From positions 1 through 37,998 of the forward strand of contig CADCVR010000008.1 of assembly GCA_902806205.1 (NCBI GenBank): a stretch of 37,998 nt of DNA. The letters are read 5' to 3'. The DNA comes from an uncultured Solirubrobacteraceae bacterium (GTDB lineage Bacteria; Actinomycetota; Thermoleophilia; Solirubrobacterales; Solirubrobacteraceae). The notes beneath the pieces are model-generated. The model had not been told where the DNA came from, searched no databases, and saw nothing but the letters and a program-made list of their open reading frames with translations. This document shows positions 22,138 to 31,374 of the stretch, piece by piece; position 1 is the stretch's first letter; each line of letters begins with the position of its first letter. Made by a program: the position numbers and the translations under genes.

Positions 22138-24552
22138 GTGTTCTCGACGCACGGCATCCTCGTGGCCGGTGGCGGCATCGCGGGCCAGGCGGTCTGCGAG
22201 GCCGTCCGCGCCCGCGACCCGCACGTCGCGCTCACGCTCGTCTGCGCGGAGGCCCACAAGCCCTACGACCGCGTGCGCCTCGGCGCGCTGCTCGCGGACG
22301 GCACGTCGGTGGAGGATCTGCGGCTGCGGCCCGACGAGTGGTACGCCGACCGTCAGATCACCGTCCTGACCTCCACGCGGGTCGTCGGCGCCGACCTCGA
22401 CGCGGGGACCGTCGCGCTGAGCGACGGCACGGTCCGTCACGCCGACCGGGTCGTCCTGTGCACGGGCTCCGACGCGTTCGTCCCGCCGCTGCCGGGCCGC
22501 GAGCTGCCGGGTGTCGTCGTCTTCCGTGACCCGGCCGACTGCGCCGCGATGGTCGCCCGCAGCGCGCAGATCGAACGCGCGGCGGTCATCGGCGGCGGGC
22601 TGCTCGGCCTGGAGGCCGCCCACGCGCTGGCCGCCCGGGGCTGCGCGACGTCCGTCGTCCACCTCGTCGACCGGCTCATGGAGCGCCAGCTCGACGCGCC
22701 GGCCGCGGCGATGCTCGCCCCCGCGATGGAGGGCCTGGGCGTCGACGTCCGCCTCTCGCACGCGACCCAGGAGATCGCCGCGGACCCCGACGGCCGCGTG
22801 GCGGGCCTGCTGTTCTCCGACGGGACGTCGCTGGCCTGCCAGCTCGTCGTCGTGGCCGTCGGGATCCGCCCGCAGGTCGGCCTCGCGCGCACGCTGGGCC
22901 TGGCCGTCGAGCGTGGCATCGTCGTCGACGACCGCCTGACGACCTCGCACCCGCGGGTCCTCGCCGTCGGCGAGTGCGCCCAGCACCGCGGGACCGTCCA
23001 CGGGATCGTCGCCCCGATCCACGACCAGGCGCTCGTCGCGGCGCGGACACTCACGGGCGCCGACGCGGCCTACGCCGGGTCGATCCCGACGGCGAAGCTC
23101 AAGGTCATGGGCGTCGACCTCGTCACCGCGGGAGCGGCGGAGGGCGAGCGCGAAGTCCTCGCGGCCGACGCCACCGCCCAGACGTACCGCAAGCTCGTCC
23201 TCGGCGCCGACGGGACGGTGCTCGGCGCGGTCCTCCTCGGCGACATCCGCGGCGCGGAGCTGCTCATGGACGCCGTCCGTACCGGGACGACGACCGAGGA
23301 CGGCCTCGCGCTGCTCGCCGAGGCATCGCAGGCCACGGCGGCCGAGCTGCCCGACACCGCGCAGGTCTGCAACTGCAACGGCGTCTGCAAGGGCGCGATC
23401 GTCGGGGCGATCCGGGAGGGCGGGCTCGGCTCGACGCAGGAGGTCGTGCGGGTGACGCGGGCGGGCGCGGGCTGCGGCTCCTGCAAGCCGATCGTCTCCG
23501 AGCTCTTGGCTCTCGAGCGCGCGGGGGCCGCCGAGGAGCCGGCGTACCTGTGCCCGTGCGCGCGCCAGACGCGCGAGCAGCTCGCGGCGATCGTGCGCGA
23601 CGAGGACGTCAGGTCGGTCTCGGCGCTCGGCGAGGCGTGCGGGGCCGGGCGCGCCTGCGGCGCCTGCAAGCCCGGGTTGTCCTACCTGCTCGAGGAGCGC
23701 CAGGCCGGCCGCTTCCGCCAGGAGCGCCACGCGAAGTTCATCAACGACCGCGTGCACGCGAACATCCAGCACGACGGCACGTTCTCGGTGGTCCCCCGGA
23801 TCCGCGGAGGGGTCGTGACCGCCGACGAGCTGCGGCGCTTCGCCGACGTGGCCGACAAGTACGAGCTGCCGATGATCAAGATCACCGGCGGGCAGCGCAT
23901 CGACCTGCTCGGCGTCACCAAGGAGCAGCTCCCGGCCGTCTGGGAGGACCTGGGGATGCCCTCCGGCTACGCCTACTCCAAGGCGGTCCGCACGGTGAAG
24001 ACGTGCGTCGGGACGCAGTTCTGCCGGTTCGGCCTCGGCGACGCGATCACCGTCGGCATCGACCTGGAGGAGGCGATGGAGGGCCTGCACACGCCGCACA
24101 AGGTCAAGTCGGCGGTCGCGGGCTGCCCGCGCAACTGCTCAGAGGCCTACGTCAAGGACATCGGGCTGGTCGCCGTCGAAGGCGGCTGGGAGGTCTACGT
24201 CGGCGGGGCGTCGGGGGCGACCATCCGCAAGGGCGACCTGCTCGCCACGGTCGCGACGGCCGCCGAGGGCAAGCGGGTCGCGCTGGCCTTCCTGCAGCAC
24301 TACCGCGAGGAGGGCGACCACCTCGAGCGGACCTACGGCTACCTGGAGCGCGTCGGGCTGGATGCGGTGCAGGCGGCCGTCCTCGATCCCGAGCGGATGG
24401 CCGCGCTGCTCGAGCGCTTCGCGATCGCCAGGGCCGCGTGCGACCCGGATCCGTGGCGCGAGCGCAGTGCGCCCGTGCACCCCAAGCAGTTCGCCGAGCT
24501 CGACTCGGACGCCGCGCTCGATCTCGTCGCTCCGGCCGAGGCGACGCGATGA
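22138..24552 (+). CDS. nirB: NAD(P)H-dependent nitrite reductase, large subunit
   Basis: An 804-residue cytoplasmic enzyme that reduces nitrite to ammonium with NAD(P)H. Domains in order: FAD-binding (GILVAGGGIAGQAV, near residue 6), NAD-binding (RAAVIGGGLLGLEAAHALAA, near 150), a BFD [2Fe-2S] domain (VCNCNGVCKG to GCGSCKP, about 415-455), a second BFD-like unit (LCPCARQT to CGACKP, about 480-525), and the siroheme/[4Fe-4S] half with TVKTCVGTQFCRFGLGD and VAGCPRNCSEAYVKDIG supplying the four cluster cysteines. The GTG at 22138 is set by spacing after narK. The stop overlaps the nirD ATG. Confidence 0.96.
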   Translation: MFSTHGILVAGGGIAGQAVCEAVRARDPHVALTLVCAEAHKPYDRVRLGALLADGTSVEDLRLRPDEWYADRQITVLTSTRVVGADLDAGTVALSDGTVRHADRVVLCTGSDAFVPPLPGRELPGVVVFRDPADCAAMVARSAQIERAAVIGGGLLGLEAAHALAARGCATSVVHLVDRLMERQLDAPAAAMLAPAMEGLGVDVRLSHATQEIAADPDGRVAGLLFSDGTSLACQLVVVAVGIRPQVGLARTLGLAVERGIVVDDRLTTSHPRVLAVGECAQHRGTVHGIVAPIHDQALVAARTLTGADAAYAGSIPTAKLKVMGVDLVTAGAAEGEREVLAADATAQTYRKLVLGADGTVLGAVLLGDIRGAELLMDAVRTGTTTEDGLALLAEASQATAAELPDTAQVCNCNGVCKGAIVGAIREGGLGSTQEVVRVTRAGAGCGSCKPIVSELLALERAGAAEEPAYLCPCARQTREQLAAIVRDEDVRSVSALGEACGAGRACGACKPGLSYLLEERQAGRFRQERHAKFINDRVHANIQHDGTFSVVPRIRGGVVTADELRRFADVADKYELPMIKITGGQRIDLLGVTKEQLPAVWEDLGMPSGYAYSKAVRTVKTCVGTQFCRFGLGDAITVGIDLEEAMEGLHTPHKVKSAVAGCPRNCSEAYVKDIGLVAVEGGWEVYVGGASGATIRKGDLLATVATAAEGKRVALAFLQHYREEGDHLERTYGYLERVGLDAVQAAVLDPERMAALLERFAIARAACDPDPWRERSAPVHPKQFAELDSDAALDLVAPAEATR

Positions 24553-24872
24553 GCCCCGTCCTGTCCGAGACGGGCTTCGTCGCCGTCGGCGCCGCCGCGG
24601 ACGTCCCCGCGCTCGAGGGGCGCAGCGTCCTCGTCGACGGGCGGCGCATCGCGATCTTCCGCCTGCCGGACGGCTGGGCGGCGACCGACGCGGCCTGCCC
24701 GCACCGCGGCGGCCCGCTGCAGGACGGGATCGTGGCCGATCACTGCGTCACCTGCCCGCTGCACAACCGGCGCTTCGACCTGCGCACGGGCCGGCAGGAC
24801 GGCGGCGACGACGCCGTCGCCGTCCACGAGGTCTTCGAGCGGGACGGCATGCTCTGGATGCGGCTCGCGTGA
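24549..24872 (+). CDS. nirD: Nitrite reductase small subunit, Rieske type
   Basis: A 107-residue Rieske-fold partner of NirB. The cluster motifs ACPHRGGPL and VTCPLHNRRFDL are complete (C-x-H ... C-x2-H), so it should hold a [2Fe-2S] centre, unlike the cluster-free NirD of enterobacteria. It is coupled on both sides: ATGA overlap with nirB and GTGA overlap with the nitrate reductase. Confidence 0.94.
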   Translation: MSPVLSETGFVAVGAAADVPALEGRSVLVDGRRIAIFRLPDGWAATDAACPHRGGPLQDGIVADHCVTCPLHNRRFDLRTGRQDGGDDAVAVHEVFERDGMLWMRLA

Positions 24873-27800
24873 GCCGCCCGCACACGCGCGAGGTCAGGAC
24901 GGGGTGCCCGTACTGCGGCACGGGCTGCGGCCTGATCGCCGAGGTCTCCGGCGGCCGGGTGACCGCGGTCAAGGGCGACTTCCTGCACCCCGTGAGCCGC
25001 GGCGCGACGTGCCGCAAGCCGCTGGGGCTGCCCGAAGCGCTGAGGTCGGCCGATCGCGCGCTCGCGCCGCTGTGGCGCGAGAGCGCGGACGCGCGCTGGC
25101 GCGAGCGGACGTGGCCTCAGACCACCGGTGAGCTGGCCCGGCGGCTCGCGGACGTCTCCGAGCGCCACGGTCCCGACGCCATCGCGCTCTACGTCTCGGG
25201 GCAGATGACCACGGAGGACTACTACGTCGCGTCGAAGCTCGCCAAGGGCTTCCTCGGGACGAACAACGTCGACTCGAACTCCCGGCTGTGCATGAGCAGC
25301 GCGGTGGCCGGCTACACGGGGGCGCTGGGCTCCGACGGCCCGCCGCCCTCCTTCGCCGACGTCGACCGGGCCGATCACCTGCTGCTGCTCGGCTCGAACG
25401 CCTCGGCGTGCCATCCCGTCCTCTGGGCGCGGATCCGCCGCCGCCAGGCCGCGGGCGCGCGGGTGACGGTCATCGACCCGCGGCGCACCCCGACCGCCGC
25501 GGCCGCCGACGCCCACCTCCAGGTCCGCCCGGGCGCCGACCTGCCGCTGCTGTCGGCACTGCTCGCGGTGATGGACGCCGAGGACCTCCTCGACCGCGCG
25601 TTCCTCGAGCGCCACACCGAGGGGGCGCAGGCGACGCTCGCGGCTGCCGCCGAGTGGACGCCGGCCCGCGCGGCGGCGATCTGCGGCGTCGACGCCGAGG
25701 CCATCGTCGCCACCGCGCGCGCGTTCGGCGGCGCACGTCGCGCGATGGTCCTGTGGTCGATGGGAGCCAACCAGTCGACGGTCGGGACGCTCAAGAACCG
25801 GGCGCTGATCAACCTCTGCCTCGCGACCGGCAACATCGGGCGGCCGGGCACCGGCCCGCTGTCGCTGACCGGGCAGCCGAACGCGATGGGCGGCCGGGAG
25901 GCCGGCGGGCTGGCGCACCTGCTGCCGGGCTACCGGAAGGTCTCCGACGCCGACGATCGCGCCGAGATGCGGCGGCTGTGGAAGATCCCCGCCGGGGCGC
26001 CGGGCATCTCGCCGGCGCCCGGCATCCCGTCGACCGAGCTCGTCGACGCGCTCGAGGCCGACAAGGTGAAGGTCGTCTGGATCGTCGCGACCAATCCCGT
26101 CGTCTCCCAGCCCGACGCCGCGCGCTTCGCCGCCGCGCTGCGCCGCGCGGAGCTCGTGATCGTCCAGGACGCCTACCACCCGACGGAGACCAGCGCGCTG
26201 GCCCACGTCGTCCTCCCCGCCGCGCAGTGGGGCGAGAAGGACGGGACGCAGACGGGATCCGACCGTCACGTGACGCTGCTGCGCAAGGCCGTCGAGGCGC
26301 CAGGCGGCGCGCTGCCCGACTGGGAGATCTTCGCCCGCGTCGGCCGCGCGCTCGGCCACTCCGAACAGTTCGCCTGGGCGTCGGCCGCCGAGGTGCACGC
26401 CGAGTACGTCGGCACGACCGACGGCCGGCTCTGCGACCAGACCGGCTTGTCGCACGAGCGGCTGCGACGCGAAGGAGCGCTGCAGTGGCCCGTTCCCGCG
26501 CGCGGGGCCGACGGAGAGGATCATCCCGGGACCGAGCGCCTGTACGGCGGCCGGCGCTTCCCGACGCCGAGCGGCCGGGCGCAGCTCGCTCCCACAGCGC
26601 ACGCCGAGCCCGCCGACGCGCCGGACGCCGAGTTCCCGCTCGTCCTGACCACGGGCCGCCTGGCCCACCAGTGGCACACGATGACCCGCACGGGCAAGGC
26701 GAAGGAGCTGCTCGCCGCCGATCCCGAGCCGTTCGTCGCGCTGCACCGCACCGACGCCGAGCGCTTCGGGGTGCAGGACGGCCAGACGATCGTCGTGCGC
26801 TCCCGCCGCGGCCGCGCGACGCTCCGCGCGCGGATCAGCCCGGAGGTCGCCGAGGGGGTCGCCTTCGCGCCGTTCCACTGGGGTGCACTGCACCTGCCGC
26901 CGGGTGCCGGCGCGCTGAACGCCGTGGTGACCCGCGCGATCGACCCGACGAGCCGGCAGGCCGAGCTCAAGGCGAGCGCTGTGCGGGTGGAGCCGGTCGC
27001 GGCCGGCCGGGTCCTCGCCGGGGGCGGCAGGGTGCGCCGGCGGCGGCTGGTCGTCGTGGGTGCCGGCATGGCGGCCATGGCGACCGTCGAGTCGCTCGTG
27101 GCCAACGCGCCCGGAGGCGCGGCCGCCTGGGACGTCACGCTCGTCGGCGCCGAGGACGACGCGCCGTACAACCGCGTGATGCTCTCCCAGGTGCTCGCCG
27201 GCGCCGTCGGCGAGGGAGAGCTTCCCCTGCGCGCCCCGGGATGGTTCACCGAGCGCGACATCACGCTGCGCCTCGGCGTCGCCGCCAGCCTCGTCGACCC
27301 GGCGGCGCGCACCGTCGAGCTCGCCGACGGCGACGTCCTCGGGTACGACGACCTCGTCCTGGCCACGGGCTCGCGGCCGTTCGTCCCGCCCGTCCCGGGG
27401 GCCGACCTGCCCGGCGTCCACGTCTTTCGCACCCGCGCCGACGCCCGGGCGATCCTCGACGGGGCCGCGATGGCCAAGCGGGCCGTGGTCGTGGGCGGCG
27501 GGCTGCTCGGGCTCGAGGCCGCGCGTGCCCTGCGCGCGCGTGGCGTCCGGGTGACGATCGTCCACCTGGCCGAACGGCTCATGGAGCTCCAGCTCGACGG
27601 CCCGGCCGCGTCGCTGCTGGAGCGCGCGCTGCGCGACCTGCGCATCGACGTGCGCACGTCGGCGCGGACGACCGCGCTGACGGGCGACGGGCGCGTCGAG
27701 CGCCTGGTCCTGGCCGGCGGCGAGCAGCTCGCTGCCGACCTGGTCGTCATCGCCGCGGGCGTGCGTCCCGAGGTCGATCTCGCGCGTACCGCGGGCCTGG

Positions 27801-28465
27801 AGGTCGAGCGCGGCATCCTCGTCGACGACGAGCTGCGCACGAGCGCGCCCGGCGTGCGCGCGGTGGGCGAGTGCGCCGAGCACCGCGGCGCGGTCTACGG
27901 CCTCTGGTCCCCGCTGCTCGAGCAGGCGCGCGCCCTCGGCGCCTCACTTGCCCGCCGGCCCGCGGCGTTCCTCGGCGCGCCGCCGGCCACCACGCTGAAG
28001 GTCGCGGGCATCGACCTCTTCTGCTGCGGACGCGTCGCCGAGGCGGCGGCGGACGAGGAGGTGCTCGCGCTGGACACGCGGCGTGGCCGGTACCGGCGCC
28101 TGCTGGTGCGTCCCGACGGCCGCCTGGCGGGGGCGATCCTCCTCGGCGACCTGCGCGACGCCAAGCGGCTGCGGGAGCTGCTGCGCGACGGCGAAGCGGT
28201 GCCGGAGGAGCTGCTCGACGGCGGGGTCCGCGAGGCGGGTGAAGCGGCGACGGCCGACCCCGCCGAGGGTGACCCGGCGGAGGCGATCTGCTCCTGCCAG
28301 GCCGTGACGCGCGGGCAGATCGTCCACGCGATCAAGGACCGGGGACTGACGACCGTGGCGCAAGTGGCCGAGCACACACGCGCCTCGACGGGCTGCGGCG
28401 GCTGCCGGGCGGACGTCGCGGCGATCCTGGCGGCGCTGCGCGACCCGGCCGGGGCCCTGGTGTAG
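24869..28465 (+). CDS. Assimilatory nitrate reductase fused to FAD/NAD reductase and BFD domain
   Basis: A 1198-residue three-part enzyme. Residues 1 to about 715 are the bis-MGD molybdopterin catalytic part: [4Fe-4S] cysteines 13, 16, 20 and 48 (TGCPYCGTGCGLI, GATCRKP) and SNSRLCMSSAVAGYTGALGS, whose Cys is the expected Mo ligand as in Nas/Nap enzymes. From about 720 a NirB/NasB-like FAD reductase follows (RRLVVVGAGMAAMATVE, then the NAD loop RAVVVGGGLLGLEAARALRA near 870). The end is a BFD [2Fe-2S] domain (AICSCQAVTRG to TGCGGCRADV, about 1139-1190). One chain could thus carry electrons from NAD(P)H to nitrate. The GTG start overlaps the nirD stop. Confidence 0.93.
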   Translation: MSRPHTREVRTGCPYCGTGCGLIAEVSGGRVTAVKGDFLHPVSRGATCRKPLGLPEALRSADRALAPLWRESADARWRERTWPQTTGELARRLADVSERHGPDAIALYVSGQMTTEDYYVASKLAKGFLGTNNVDSNSRLCMSSAVAGYTGALGSDGPPPSFADVDRADHLLLLGSNASACHPVLWARIRRRQAAGARVTVIDPRRTPTAAAADAHLQVRPGADLPLLSALLAVMDAEDLLDRAFLERHTEGAQATLAAAAEWTPARAAAICGVDAEAIVATARAFGGARRAMVLWSMGANQSTVGTLKNRALINLCLATGNIGRPGTGPLSLTGQPNAMGGREAGGLAHLLPGYRKVSDADDRAEMRRLWKIPAGAPGISPAPGIPSTELVDALEADKVKVVWIVATNPVVSQPDAARFAAALRRAELVIVQDAYHPTETSALAHVVLPAAQWGEKDGTQTGSDRHVTLLRKAVEAPGGALPDWEIFARVGRALGHSEQFAWASAAEVHAEYVGTTDGRLCDQTGLSHERLRREGALQWPVPARGADGEDHPGTERLYGGRRFPTPSGRAQLAPTAHAEPADAPDAEFPLVLTTGRLAHQWHTMTRTGKAKELLAADPEPFVALHRTDAERFGVQDGQTIVVRSRRGRATLRARISPEVAEGVAFAPFHWGALHLPPGAGALNAVVTRAIDPTSRQAELKASAVRVEPVAAGRVLAGGGRVRRRRLVVVGAGMAAMATVESLVANAPGGAAAWDVTLVGAEDDAPYNRVMLSQVLAGAVGEGELPLRAPGWFTERDITLRLGVAASLVDPAARTVELADGDVLGYDDLVLATGSRPFVPPVPGADLPGVHVFRTRADARAILDGAAMAKRAVVVGGGLLGLEAARALRARGVRVTIVHLAERLMELQLDGPAASLLERALRDLRIDVRTSARTTALTGDGRVERLVLAGGEQLAADLVVIAAGVRPEVDLARTAGLEVERGILVDDELRTSAPGVRAVGECAEHRGAVYGLWSPLLEQARALGASLARRPAAFLGAPPATTLKVAGIDLFCCGRVAEAAADEEVLALDTRRGRYRRLLVRPDGRLAGAILLGDLRDAKRLRELLRDGEAVPEELLDGGVREAGEAATADPAEGDPAEAICSCQAVTRGQIVHAIKDRGLTTVAQVAEHTRASTGCGGCRADVAAILAALRDPAGALV

Positions 28466-28486
28466 GGCGGGCACCGACGCACAGCT

Positions 28487-28513
28487 TCGACGAGCCGCTA
28501 CGAAGCTCGTCGA
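28487..28513 (+). terminator. Hairpin at the end of the nitrate operon
   Basis: TCGACGAGC-CGCTACGAA-GCTCGTCGA is a perfect 9-bp stem with a 9-base loop, 21 bases past the nitrate reductase stop. There is no T tract. The next 200 bases (28514-28732) show no gene that I can support. Confidence 0.5.
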
Positions 28514-28732
28514 GCGGTCGGCCGAGGCGGCCAAGGCGGCCGCGTCACGCCCGAGGTCGCTCGATTGCCACCTCCGCCGCTGAGCTCGCGGACGACGGTC
28601 GGCCGTGCGGACGCGACGGAGGAGAGCTCGGCGCCCCTTCCCGCGGCGCCCGGCACCGCTGCGCCGTCTCCGGGCCGGCACGTGGACCGTCGAGAAGATC
28701 CGGGTGCTCGCGGGCTTCGCCCCTCAACGCAC

Positions 28733-30121
28733 TCACGGCCGGCGATGCTCGCGGCCCGTCACGGCCTCCGCGTCGAGCAGCCGCTCGAAGCGGGCGGCGA
28801 CGGCCAGCCGGCGGCGCAGCGGCGCCGTCCCGCGTACCGTGGGGTGCGGGGCCCGGTCCCCCGCGGCCCGCAGGACGCCGCGGGCCACCGCCGCGTCGCC
28901 CTCGCGCAGCTCGAGCGCCAGGGGGCGCAGCTGGCCGGCGTCGCCGCCGTTCTCGCGCCGCGCTCGAAGGCCCAGCGTGCGCCCGTCCGCGTCGAGCTCG
29001 CCCTCGTAGGACAGTGCCGCGCCGTCGAGCCGCACGTGGCCGTCGCGCAGCAGCACGTCGCCGACCCCGTCGAGCGTCACGCGGCCGGCCAGGCGCCCCT
29101 CGGCGGGGAGGCCCTCGGCCTGCGCGACGTCGACGATCAGCTCGGCGCGGCCGAGCGGGCCGGCCCAGCGCTCGCGCCACCACACCCGCGTGCCCGGATC
29201 CTCCATGGCCGTCGCCGACGCGTCGAGCGCGACGGGCGGTGCCTCGAGGCACTCGCGTGCGTCGCGGTAGCCCATCGACACGAGCGACCCGGCGTCGATG
29301 CGGCCGAGGAAGAGGTCGGGGTCCAGCGGCAGCGGATGGCGCGGGCGGACGACGTGCACCGTGATCGGCCGGCGCTGCCCGTACGGCGCGTGGCCGGCCT
29401 CCAGCGCCGCGTTGAGCTCGCGGATGCGGTCGAGCTCCTCGAAGAGGACGCCGTTGGCACTCTGCTCGATCATGTGCACGTACTGCTGGAAGGGACCGTC
29501 GCGGTAGGCGGCCGTGTTGCCGATGCACCACAGCACCCACAGCTCCTCGGCTCCGCGCCGGACCGCTTCGACGAGGTTGGCGTCCTTGACCCAGACCGCG
29601 TCGAGGTAGGTGCCCCCGGGACGGTGCACACCGGGCATCGCCAGCGGCAGCGTGATGGCGGCCACCAGCGCGTCGAGGTCGATGTCGCGGTGCCCGATCG
29701 CCTCGCACGCCTTCGTCGCGTGGTTGCAGGTGTTGAACGTTCCCTCGAGTCCCTCGGCGGCGCGGATGGCGGCCGGGTCGACGCCCAGGTGCGGGAAGAC
29801 GTGGCCGACGATCCCCGTCGAAGCGCCGAAGGCGGGCAGGCGCAGCATGCGGCGCGGCGAGAGGGGGGCGGCGAAGCGCCGCACGTCCAGCGTGCGCCAG
29901 CGCTCGGCCATCTCGCCCGGCGCGAGCCCGGAGAGGAGCATCGCGAGGTTCATCGTGCCGCCCGACGTGCCGTCGGCGTGCGCGAAGCGCAGCCCCGCCT
30001 CCTCCAGGGCGATCAGCGCGCCCGCCTGCCAGGCGACGCGCATCCCGCCCCCGGCGAGTACGAGCGAGCGTCGCGGCGCGACGTCCTCGGCGCCGGCCGC
30101 CAGGGCGGGCACGTGCGTCAC
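28733..30121 (-). CDS. Patatin-like phospholipase
   Basis: A 462-residue lipid acyl hydrolase candidate, last gene of the eight-gene operon. The oxyanion loop is RSLVLAGGGMRVAWQAGAL, and the nucleophile elbow is ADGTSGGTMNLAMLLSG (G-x-S-x-G). The second catalytic residue should be in a D-G-G/A motif; here the matching place reads TYLDAVWVKDANLVEAV, so the Asp is present but the glycines are not. Residues from about 310 on are an added beta-rich region (AELIVDVAQAEG, GRVTLDGVGDVLLRDGHVRL) not found in minimal patatins. The GTG at 30121 shares its first base with the upstream stop (TAGTG). Confidence 0.82.
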   Translation of the reverse strand: MTHVPALAAGAEDVAPRRSLVLAGGGMRVAWQAGALIALEEAGLRFAHADGTSGGTMNLAMLLSGLAPGEMAERWRTLDVRRFAAPLSPRRMLRLPAFGASTGIVGHVFPHLGVDPAAIRAAEGLEGTFNTCNHATKACEAIGHRDIDLDALVAAITLPLAMPGVHRPGGTYLDAVWVKDANLVEAVRRGAEELWVLWCIGNTAAYRDGPFQQYVHMIEQSANGVLFEELDRIRELNAALEAGHAPYGQRRPITVHVVRPRHPLPLDPDLFLGRIDAGSLVSMGYRDARECLEAPPVALDASATAMEDPGTRVWWRERWAGPLGRAELIVDVAQAEGLPAEGRLAGRVTLDGVGDVLLRDGHVRLDGAALSYEGELDADGRTLGLRARRENGGDAGQLRPLALELREGDAAVARGVLRAAGDRAPHPTVRGTAPLRRRLAVAARFERLLDAEAVTGREHRRP

Positions 30122-30543
30122 TACCGCTCCAACGTGGTGCGCGTGTGCGCATAGATCGCCGCGAGGCCGACCGCCTCGAGGCCGCCGAAGGCGTAGGCGC
30201 CCGCGTTGGGTCGCCCGTCGGCCGCGCGAGCCAGGACGCGCGCGCCGATGCCGCCCGCCATCAGTGCCAGGAAGCGCCGGTTGCTGGCGGGCTCGGTGTG
30301 GATGCGCTCGCGGTCGCGTAGGCACAGCACGCCGAAGCCGGCCTCGAGCGCCCGCAGGAAGCGGTGCTGGCTGAGCAGGGTGGCGGCCGCCCGCGGCGAC
30401 AGCTCCTCGTGCGGGTCGAAGCCCGCGACGAGCCGGACGTCCCGGCGCCCCAGCAGCGCGCCGCCGGCTCCCGCGACCACGCACAGGCCGAGGTAGCCGT
30501 GGAAGAACGCTCCGCTGACGAGCGCCAGCGCCCGCTCGCTCAC
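30121..30543 (-). CDS. DUF4345-like small membrane protein
   Basis: A 140-residue protein with four hydrophobic helices (ALVSGAFFHGYLGLCVVAGA, LRALEAGFGVLCL, LALMAGGIGARVLARAADG, GGLEAVGLAAIYAHT). The spacing of HRFLRALEAGFGVL and GGIGARVLARAADGRPN recalls DUF4345 proteins, of unknown role. The GTG overlaps the stop of the gene before it (GTGA). Confidence 0.7.
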   Translation of the reverse strand: MSERALALVSGAFFHGYLGLCVVAGAGGALLGRRDVRLVAGFDPHEELSPRAAATLLSQHRFLRALEAGFGVLCLRDRERIHTEPASNRRFLALMAGGIGARVLARAADGRPNAGAYAFGGLEAVGLAAIYAHTRTTLER

Positions 30544-30914
30544 CGGATCCTCCGCCACCACTCGGCGGCCAGCGCCCCGGAGAAGAGGTCGAAGACGGCG
30601 ACGCCGAGCGCCAGCGGCGAGAAGATCTTCCGCCGTACCCCCACCGCCACCGCGGCGAACGCCCCGAGCTTCTGCAACGCCGCCCACAGAACCACGACCG
30701 GGTCCCGGACGGGGCGCAGGAGCGCATGCAGCAGCCCGCCGCCTGCGACGACCATGAACATCCCGATCGTCGCGAAGAAGTGGCGGTGCGTGGCGTCGCG
30801 GTCGGCCGACAGCAGCCGCAGCAGCCGCCCCGGGCCGAGCGCCTGCACCGCACCGGAGACGACGGTCAGCGCCGAGATCGCGATCAGCGCGCGGCGCAGC
30901 AACGAGTCGGGCAT
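30540..30914 (-). CDS. Small membrane protein, unknown
   Basis: A 124-residue protein with four hydrophobic stretches (LIAISALTVVSGAVQALG, FFATIGMFMVVAGGGLLHAL, VVLWAALQKLGAFAAVAVG, LALGVAVFDLFSGALAAEWW). I do not recognise a named family; its layout is like that of the DUF4345-like neighbour. The ATG lies one base after the stop of the preceding gene. Confidence 0.65.
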   Translation of the reverse strand: MPDSLLRRALIAISALTVVSGAVQALGPGRLLRLLSADRDATHRHFFATIGMFMVVAGGGLLHALLRPVRDPVVVLWAALQKLGAFAAVAVGVRRKIFSPLALGVAVFDLFSGALAAEWWRRIR

Positions 30915-30915
30915 C

Positions 30916-31374
30916 TCAGACCACCTCCAGGACGAACCAGACAGCCACGACCGCCCACTGCACGGTCCACAGCGACACCCGCACGACGTTCAACCGCATC
31001 CACCGGCCGAGCACTTCGCGCAGGCGGTCCGCGTCGCGCACGCCGCCGCTGAGCTCCTTGTTGTAGGGAAAGATGAAGACGAGCGTCAACGCCGTCGCCG
31101 CCACCGTCGCCACGAGGTAGCTCAGCGGCATCCACAGGTCGTCGCCGGCGCGGAAGACGAGCACCGCGCTCGCGACGAGCATCGCGGCGGTCATCACGGT
31201 GAAGAAGCGCGTCGCGTTGCGCACCGGCTCGACGAACGGCAGGTGGTAGGTGTCCGGCGTCAGCCGTGGCGCGAGCGGGAACGAGAAGAGCACGAGCGAC
31301 CATCCCGTTCCGAGGTAGATCGAGGCGAACAGCAGCAGGCTCGCCGCCAGGAGCACGTCGACCGTGCCGCTCAT
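30916..31374 (-). CDS. DUF1772-like membrane protein
   Basis: A 152-residue protein with four helices: VDVLLAASLLLFASIYLGTG, FFTVMTAAMLVASAVLVF, PLSYLVATVAATALTLVFIF and VSLWTVQWAVVAVWFVLEVV. The motif FIFPYNKELSGG and the late RWMRLNVVRVSLW fit the DUF1772 pattern ('PxNxxL ... RWxxxHxxR'), a group that includes anthrone-oxygenase-like proteins. The ATG overlaps the stop of the decarboxylase-like gene. Confidence 0.65.
   Translation of the reverse strand: MSGTVDVLLAASLLLFASIYLGTGWSLVLFSFPLAPRLTPDTYHLPFVEPVRNATRFFTVMTAAMLVASAVLVFRAGDDLWMPLSYLVATVAATALTLVFIFPYNKELSGGVRDADRLREVLGRWMRLNVVRVSLWTVQWAVVAVWFVLEVV

Noticed and set aside
20665-24099. Very long minus-strand frame (over 1100 codons) opposite narK and nirB
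   Set aside because: It is Arg/Asp/Gly-rich with no recognisable domain, and arises from GC-rich codon use of the real plus-strand genes.
24740-27883. Minus-strand frame of about 1047 codons opposite the nitrate reductase
   Set aside because: Composition is that of an antisense shadow; the plus strand holds clear catalytic and cluster motifs.
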